Assembly: GCA_964019165.1 (NCBI GenBank)
Contig: OZ025278.1
Coordinates: 8,050,028-8,114,027 of the forward strand
Direction of reading: 5' to 3'
Origin: Mastigias papua
Taxonomy: Eukaryota > Cnidaria > Scyphozoa > Rhizostomeae > Mastigiidae
Length of the DNA: 64,000 bases
A program made the position numbers and the translations under genes. Numbering within the stretch: the first letter of the stretch is position 1; the number at the start of each line of letters is the position of its first letter. Under the pieces are notes generated by a model. That model was not told where the DNA came from. It ran no database searches and saw nothing but the letters and a program-made list of their open reading frames with translations. This document shows positions 57,450 through 64,000 of the stretch, piece by piece.

Positions 57450-58915
57450 TAACCACCAATACAGTTACGTACGAATGAATGACACCCATTCATTGTATTG
57501 TAACCTATATGGTGTAATGTTATATAGTGCATTGAAATGTAATTTTCAAGGTACTATTTTAATTTGTTAAATCTAATCATTGGCTAGTGATGTTTGGGCT
57601 AGAGGTGGCTCGATAACGAATGTTTTTCCATCTCTAACCCAACATATTGAAGTTCAAAATTTGCAACATGTATCTTTATTAACGTATTTTTTATCATCAT
57701 AAAGAAAACAACCAGCTTAATTAAGGAAGCTCAACCAGTAGAGCCAAGCAGTACTGCAACAAACGAGTGATAAAACCTAGAATCTGCTGTAAAAACTATG
57801 CTGGTATAAGTATTCTCACTGATCATTACCTACTTTAAATCATGTTGTACTAATATCAACATTCAAATTTGCCACTTTGCCATAATTGCCAGGTATGGAA
57901 CACTGAGAGCACATTATTCTCAGAGAGGGTATTCTATTACTTCACCGTATGCATATTTCAAGAAAAATGCTCAAAACCAGCATACTACGACAAAAAATCA
58001 GACTTTTCTCCATACAACAGTATGGTAATATATTTCTTCCTTAGTAAATAGTGCACTATGATAAAATGTTCTAAAGTCCTAAGATTAGTTACTCTCGATA
58101 CTAGGGTACTTCTGGGTAAAAAACGGTACGCTTAAGCAAACATTCTACTCTTGCTTAGCCAGGAATAGGTGAAAAAGACAGCATTCATATACATACTTTA
58201 ACACATGAGCTATACAAAAACAAAAACCATTTTTCCCTAGCTTTCATAATTTCAAAATTTCAAGCTTTTTTTACACCTGATCTCTATGTCTATAACTCTT
58301 AAAGACAAACATATACTAGTAACATTTTAAAATGATAAGAGGCAGAGGTAAGGGACACTTCATTCTACAGTTTCAGCAATTTATTACTAATTAAAATGAT
58401 TGAAATAAATACTTTTACATTCGAAAGTAATTTAATGAAATTTATGAAATTCTTCTAAAAATTTTGTAATTCAATTATGGCTTAGAAATTTTATTTATGT
58501 AATATCTTCCTAAAACATATTTGGTTGCAACTTTGTAAGCATGGTATTAGCAAATTATTAAATAGGGTTTCAATGAAATATGATGCAGCATCAATGAAAC
58601 GTAGGAACTGAATGTTAAATCTTAAAATACAACCTCAACATTTGCAACCATTAACACAGCTAGTCCTGTTAGGGGAAACCGTATCATACCTCTAACAAAG
58701 GTAGCCCATATGCCCCTCTGTACACTTCCCTGAGCAGCTTCAGGAACCTAACACCGAAAAATGAACACATCATATCAAATCTTCTCCAGGTAAAGCATTG
58801 AGCCACCATAACCCACAGATCAAGCACTCGGTATCTTCACCTTCATCCATGCCCAAATTTGGCCTGATTTTATTTCCTGCCCTTTTCTCCAACTTTCTTT
58901 CCTCTTTTCTTTCCT
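57450..58915. other. No gene recognised (1.5 kb)
   Basis: AT-rich; short frames only, no domain similarity. It separates the hexamer repeat from the pogo relic. Confidence 0.55.
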
Positions 58916-58919
58916 TTAG

Positions 58920-60965
58920 ATATTTCAGGCTTGGTATGCATTTTTCTTTTGCTGTTTCTCTCCCTCACTTTGGATGATTTATATGATGCTTTTGCTCTCT
59001 TAACTGATTCCAGCTTTCTTTTGTATGGGGAACTTGTGATGATTTGTGAAGATTCTCCCCTTTTTTATTTTGCAGCATGCAGCTCAGGTATTGGGACAAT
59101 ATCAGGGAAAATTAAATCTTTCTCATGGCCCAAGGCCTCATTCCTCTGCATTGGCAGCTGGTTGTGTGTATCTTGTGTATCTTCCAAAGCTCCAGCAGAT
59201 TCAGTACTTGAGCCTTCTACGTAGGTGCAATCTTCTTCAGGAAGCATTTCAGGATTGAAAGGCTATATTCCAGTTGATGAAAACTCAGATATTGCATTCT
59301 GAACAGTTGCTGATGTATAATATGCTTGTGAAAATAGCTCACCAAGCTGCTCCTGTCTAAGTCTTCTTCCAGAGTGACCTTTTATCCATCCTCCACAAGC
59401 TGTGTTGAGAGCAGTTTCAGTGGCTTGAAGAAACTCTTGCCTAATGGCTGTAGCTTGTGAGATGTGTGAATTGGTAGAGACAGAAGAACTAGCCCGGTAT
59501 TCCTGGCTAAATTCATCACCACAATACTTCAGTTCAGTTCAGTTCAGGTCAGTTCTTCATAATTTTAAAAATCCACTACAAACAATTTTGCAACAAAATT
59601 CAAGAATACATATTAATTAAACAATGATAGTAACATTGAACAACACATTTTACAAAAATAACACAAAAAAGCAAGGAACTGTACGTAGGGAATTTCTTAT
59701 AGAAGGGACTCTCTCGATAGATAGACAAATCGAGGAGAGAGCACCCCCTTATTCAGGAAATCAGGTCTTAAGATATATATTGTTCAGGTTTGTGACTGAT
59801 AATTGATGGAAAATAAATAATGTTTAACTTGATGACGGAATGTGTCTATACAAACTGCTTGTTTGATCTGGAAAGGGATGCCGTTCCATGACTTTGTACC
59901 TGCATATCTAACAGATTTCAAATCACATAGTAGTATGAATTTACGTGTTAGAAAGACGTCACTTTTAGCTGCCTGCCTGATATGATATTGGTGAATATTT
60001 GAACCAAATTAAAGAATGCATGGAAACAAGATGGAGAGATTCCATTTAAGGACTCATAGACAAAAACTTTTGTTCGAATAAATCCTGTAGCTTAAGAAGT
60101 CTAAAATCAATACTCTTGTTGTGGGCTGAGCCCATCAAAAATCAGTAGCACTTTGTTTCTTAGTGAACACCGTGTCTCTCTGATGAGATGCTTAATGTAT
60201 GTCTGGAAAAGTTCAGTTGTTATCCAGCCATTATCAGAGCAGCCACCTATGGTACCTGTAGGTGCACGGTCAATGAGCTCCGTTTTCATTCTCTTTCTAA
60301 AAAATATAATCATGGGATGGACATAATTTCCTGCTGCATTTATTGCTGTTAATATATTTGTTGTTCGTTCTTTCTCTCCGCTTGCAGCTGATGCAACAGA
60401 ATGTTTTCCTTTCACTGATAAAATTTATAGGCTTATGTACAGTAATAAGGCCAGATTCATCGCAGCTGTAGATCTGACTAGGCCGCAAATTTTCTGTGTC
60501 CAAAATTTGCTGTAGCTTTGTGAAACATTTAGAAACTTGCTCTTTGTCTATTCCGAATACTCTATCAAGTGATAAAGATTCGGGCCTTCTTAATGAAATC
60601 TCTGGATGTCTTTCTAGAAATCCGCCAAGAAAGTTTCTTCCAGCTAACTTACTTTCTTCTTTAAAACAATGGCGAATTTTCTTTTTAGTGACATATTCAA
60701 ATACTATTGCCCTCATTTTCATTGATAGCTAAACCAAAAAGCGAGAATCCATTTGCTTGATGTATTGCGCGAGTTCCTCCTCTTAGGCTTCACTCAGAAT
60801 TGTCTTAAATGATCCTAGAGATTTCACGTGAATGATATCTACGTTGAAACTGTTAAGTTTGCTTTGCAATCGTCTATGTAATGCATCCTTTGGTACGTCA
60901 AAATTATGTCCTGCTTTTCTTAATGACATTGCTTTTGTCCGCACTGATTCAACAGCCAGCTTCAT
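58920..60965 (-). pseudogene. Pogo/Tigger-type transposase, broken and interrupted
   Basis: The minus strand from ATG 60965 encodes a psq-type helix-turn-helix (MSLRKAGHNFDVPKDALHRR), a stop after FKTILSEA, then a CENP-B-like domain (GRNFLGGFLERHPEISLRR). The DDE domain opens with IYSCDESGLITVHKP; a frameshift near 60420 leads to ASGEKERTTNIL, YVHPMIIFFRKRMK and LLIFDGLSPQQ (second Asp). About 150 residues that should follow are missing. After an inserted LINE tail come LGELFSQAYYTSATVQNAISEF, PFNPEMLPEED and SSQIITSSPYKRKLE, the usual C-terminus. The element cuts and pastes DNA in the family; this copy cannot. Confidence 0.85.
59529..60107 (-). mobile_element. LINE 3' fragment inserted in the pogo gene
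   Basis: Flanked by CAATACT on both sides (59522-59528 and 60108-60114), a likely target duplication. On the minus strand it reads like the end of a LINE ORF2 (YAGTKSWNGIPFQIKQA-type sequence near 59890) and ends in a GAACT/GAACT repeated tail (AACTGAACTGAACTGAAG), which fits an L2- or CR1-type 3' end. 5'-truncated. Confidence 0.65.
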
Positions 60966-61032
60966 ATTCTCTTCACTCCAGCTTGCTCTGCAGATTTTTG
61001 TTATAAGTGTGGACCATCTGAAATCAAAGTGA

Positions 61033-62180
61033 ATAGAACATATGTTCTAATCCATTTTTAGAAATACTTTTAAGCAACACTTCTCTAATGAGGGACTACT
61101 AGGATTTTCGGCGCAGTCCTTGGCATTTGTATTATCTGTATTATCTGTATTATCTATATTATTTTTGTCAAATGGCACATTAGGTAGTTATGCCTATCAT
61201 ACTCCCAATGGTATTGGCTTTTGTTTGTAAAAGTTCGGTATTGCATATTGTATTGCATTTTGCATTGCTTACAGGTGTAAAAAAGACATACTAGTATATA
61301 CCATAATTCCTAGTGGTAGAATAGGACGGACTTAGGCCATCTTCGCATTTCGCCCCAGTTTGATAATAGAAGAAAGAAAGAAAATAAGCATAAAATTGTG
61401 CATTCAATCTGGCTATGATATTGCGAGTAATATAAAGATGTACTTAACTAAATAATATAGGGAATTGTATCTCACTCACCGTGAATCATTGGCGCCAAAA
61501 TTTGAAAACGTTTTCAAGATATTTTTGCTAGCCTTGGCAAACTTGCTGTTTTAATCATTGATGACTCCGCAACAAAAAATCCTTTTTCTGACATCAGCAT
61601 TTCGTTATCACGGAAAAAACGGTCGAAAAGCTGAAAGAGTTATTCGTTATTCAATTTTTATATCATAGACTGAGCTGATTTTTTTCACCACCGGACAAAC
61701 TGAAAATTCATTATGAAACAAGAACTGTCTCATTTTGCCCCATGTCTCATTCTGCCCCGAATTACAAGCTACAATCGAATATCAACACCAAAGGGAAAAT
61801 GTGGAAGCATGATCACAATGTACATCACCATGACATTTTAAAGTTCAATTTTCTGTTGGGAACATATGGAAACTGCATTTGCGCAAATGGCATTAGGAAC
61901 TAGTCCACCAAGTCTAGCTCACTTTCTAATCATATTTGAACCCGCTACTAACAGAAAACTAACAATTAAGTCAATGCTATGCTCGTAGCTTCCACCACTA
62001 ACGTACGCAATTCAAGGAATCGATTAAATGTTATCCAAAATAAATACCTTTCTGTAATCTGCAATGGATTTCTTTATGATATTTGTTTCTGGCAATGAAA
62101 TACAATGCCTGCCAAAAGTCTTGGAACACTTGCTATGATTTACGCTATGGATGAGCTATAGCATCCCCTGCCCGTTAAAC
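61033..62180. other. No gene recognised (1.1 kb)
   Basis: AT-rich. A short TATTATCTG microsatellite at about 61130, paired TCTCATTTTGCCCC and TCTCATTCTGCCCC at 61730 and 61746, and a solo Tc1-type end (TACAATGCCTGCCAAAAGTC at 62101) are the only notable items. Confidence 0.55.
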
Positions 62181-62182
62181 TA

Positions 62183-62458
62183 CAATCAATGCCAAAAGTC
62201 TTGGAACACTTACGGCATTTTTTGACCTTGCTGGTGAGCGTTCCCCTCTCCCCTTTAAAACAATGTTGATTTAGACAGGTTTTATACGCAATAAATAAGT
62301 CGAATTGCTTTCACACAACTGTCAGCTACCCCAACCGTCAATTCAACATTGTTCTGGGGGGTAGGGGGGCGTAGTCCGTTGTGCTTCACCGGAATCTCAT
62401 AATTGTCATATAAAATGCTGTATTCATAGGGTTTTCCAAGGACTTTTGGCAGTGATTG
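62183..62458 (+). mobile_element. Tc1-type MITE, copy 2 (276 bp)
   Basis: Preceded by TA (62181-62182). Starts CAATCAATGCCAAAAGTCTT and ends GACTTTTGGCAGTGATTG. Same length as the copy at 34065 and about 90% alike by eye. Non-coding. Confidence 0.85.
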
Positions 62459-62750
62459 TCTGAGACAGATACTGCCCATGCACTAGTATGACAATAAAAT
62501 ATATATGTATCATAGGGTTTTCCATGGTCCTGATTCCAATGAAAATATTTTCAAATCGATATCTCTAATGGTTTTGTCAGGAGGCAAGGTGGGATACCCG
62601 AAAAGGTAGTATTTTCACTCTGCCAGAAAAACAATATGTCTTGCAAAAGAACATAAGGTTCTACGTCATATTTTCTGGCATGGATTGAAAAGGAGGTTGT
62701 ATGCTATGAAAACAGAACACTGAGGTAAGACGTAGTATTTAGAGTATTGA

Positions 62751-64000
62751 ATGATATCCACTAGAAAGGTCGAAATGGAAGGGTCTACGTTAAGTAATCC
62801 TAGCGAAGCGATAGGACCTAGAGATGTGAGGAAAGCTTACTTGATAACCTACAGCAATGCTAATACTGAATTGTACGATAGGGAGAAATTTGCAACTATC
62901 ATCACTACAGCATTTGAAGCGTGCATTAGAGGATCTACGGTTACGCAATGGGCATGCTGCCTGGAACAGCATAAGAATGGTAGATATCATTTCCACATGT
63001 GTGTTCTCTTAAACAAATTGCAACGCTGGTTGAAGGTAAAAAATTATGTAAAAGATAAATACGGCATTGTCCTCCACTTTTCTGGCCATGGTGGTTACCA
63101 AACAGCGTTCAGTTATGTCAAAAAGGATGATAAGGAGTATATAACTAGCAATAATCACCCTGTGAATGTCCCATCTCCAAAACCAAAGAGTGCTACTACC
63201 AAAGGCACTTCTCGTCAACAGAAAAAGTCAAAAGTCAAGCGACTGTCTAATCTTGATGTTAGCAATATTGTGCTAAAGCACAAACTTCGCTCAAGAATAG
63301 ATCTATTGGCATTTGCAAAATGTAGATGTGATGCGGGTGATAAACGACTATACGAGTTCGTATTGAACAGGGGTGACAAAAAGTTCAAAGACCTGATTTA
63401 TCTAGTGTGGGAGATGGAGACCGCCAAAGAAAAACAAGAGCGAAGTAAACTCACAAGATTAGATATTTTAAGGCAGCAGGTCAATATCCAGTGCATTTGC
63501 AATGGCCAATGGCTGGATTGTGCACTTGACATTCTAGACAGAAATGCCATCGATAGGGTGGTATTTGCTGATGCTATTGTCACATTGCTAGTTTTAGGCC
63601 GTGGCAAGGGTCGGAAAGTGTATATCACTGGTCCTGCAAACTGTGGGGACACATTTATACTTGATCCACTGAGAGTAATATTTAATACATTCCTGTCTCC
63701 TGCAACTTGCTCGTATGCATGGCTGGGGGTTGAAGAAAAGGAAGTCATTTTTCTGAATGATGTCAGGTGGTCACCCCTCATACTTCCGTGGAGCGATATG
63801 CTACTGCTATTGGAAGGCCATGTCGTCCACTTTGCAGCACCAAAAACGAGCTACAGCAAAGACATCGAATTTTCCAGTGACACACCAATTTTTGCCACAG
63901 CAAAGGCACCAATCTCCTTCATAAAAGGTTCCTTTATAGACGATCGTGAAACTGAAATGATGTATGTACGATGGCGCTTCTTTTCTTTTAAATATCAGTT
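62751..64000 (+). CDS. Rep-type HUH endonuclease / SF3 helicase protein (3'-incomplete)
   Basis: An uninterrupted 416-codon frame from ATG 62751 (directly after TGA) to the window end; a second in-frame ATG lies at 62775. The N-terminal part has a His-Phe-His pair (residues 80-82) and Tyr 122 with Lys 125 in YVKKDD, the HUH and Tyr motifs of rolling-circle Rep nucleases. A Lys-rich linker follows (about 140-165). The C-terminal part is an SF3-helicase-like ATPase: GPANCGDT (294-301), VIFLND (332-337) and TPIFATAK (378-385). Asp 300 stands where Walker A has Lys, so ATP hydrolysis is doubtful. Such genes occur in single-stranded-DNA viruses and, as repeated copies, in invertebrate genomes. It could be an endogenous viral copy or a rolling-circle transposon; neither ends nor origin were found. 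Confidence 0.75.
   Translation, partial: MISTRKVEMEGSTLSNPSEAIGPRDVRKAYLITYSNANTELYDREKFATIITTAFEACIRGSTVTQWACCLEQHKNGRYHFHMCVLLNKLQRWLKVKNYVKDKYGIVLHFSGHGGYQTAFSYVKKDDKEYITSNNHPVNVPSPKPKSATTKGTSRQQKKSKVKRLSNLDVSNIVLKHKLRSRIDLLAFAKCRCDAGDKRLYEFVLNRGDKKFKDLIYLVWEMETAKEKQERSKLTRLDILRQQVNIQCICNGQWLDCALDILDRNAIDRVVFADAIVTLLVLGRGKGRKVYITGPANCGDTFILDPLRVIFNTFLSPATCSYAWLGVEEKEVIFLNDVRWSPLILPWSDMLLLLEGHVVHFAAPKTSYSKDIEFSSDTPIFATAKAPISFIKGSFIDDRETEMMYVRWRFFSFKYQ

Noticed and set aside
57226..57570. Tyr-Pro-rich 114-codon protein
   Set aside because: Produced by the CTACCC hexamer repeat; a second frame and the opposite strand give similar low-complexity peptides.
58931..59258. Hydrophobic plus-strand proteins near 59 kb
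   Set aside because: Antisense to the C-terminal part of the pogo transposase, which has clear family similarity.
63398..63781. Minus-strand 127-codon frame
   Set aside because: Lies entirely antisense to the Rep/SF3 ORF, whose motifs are recognisable.

Overview
The window is eukaryotic, most likely from a non-vertebrate metazoan such as a sponge, cnidarian or mollusc. This rests on AT-rich sequence, one intron-containing kelch-repeat exon, and a very broad transposon load: DIRS tyrosine-recombinase elements, Penelope-like elements with a GIY-YIG domain and hammerhead ribozymes, CR1/L2- and RTE-type LINEs, pogo, Tc1/mariner, hAT, a tRNA-derived SINE and a Rep-type HUH/SF3-helicase gene. The species cannot be fixed from sequence alone. 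There is no bacterial operon, rRNA or CRISPR array.

Layout. 1-23187: tandem satellite with a 371-bp monomer, about 62 copies, organised into higher-order repeats and carrying two copies of one SINE exactly 40 monomers apart. 23188-24223: about three monomers in inverted orientation. 24380-26224: a compact AT-rich block with a Bcl-2-like gene broken by an in-frame TGA at the BH1 arginine position, then two unrecognised ORFs that look like tandem PC4-like beta-sheet/helix proteins. 26.5-26.85 kb: a GC-rich hairpin and a CCAAT/E-box promoter-like stretch. 29343-29919: last exon of a kelch (KLHL-type) gene on the minus strand. 30.8-38.9 kb: transposon relics (Penelope, Tc1, two MITEs) and an RTE-type LINE that landed in the end of a hAT-type MITE and was itself hit by a 245-bp Penelope-derived element.

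41.66-56.07 kb is one decayed DIRS element opened twice. A CR1/L2-type LINE with two long intact ORFs sits in its reverse transcriptase gene. An approximately 6.9-kb element with 559-bp terminal inverted repeats sits in its RNase H region and in turn carries a near-perfect 800-bp palindrome of two Penelope 3' ends, each with a hammerhead ribozyme. 56.2-57.4 kb holds an inverted repeat, a LINE tail and a short CCCCTA repeat. 58.9-61 kb is a broken pogo transposase with a LINE tail inserted in it. 62751 to the window end is an open, intronless Rep/SF3-helicase ORF that continues past the edge and has Asp where the Walker A lysine is expected.

Apart from the kelch exon, and possibly the 25-26 kb ORFs, no host gene is evident. 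The genes do not form a pathway; the order of insertion is readable from the nesting and target-site duplications. The most unusual points are the satellite with a repeatedly retained 109-codon frame, the Bcl-2-like relic beside two unknown ORFs, the three minimal hammerheads with a MITE-like Penelope derivative, and the Rep-type ORF.
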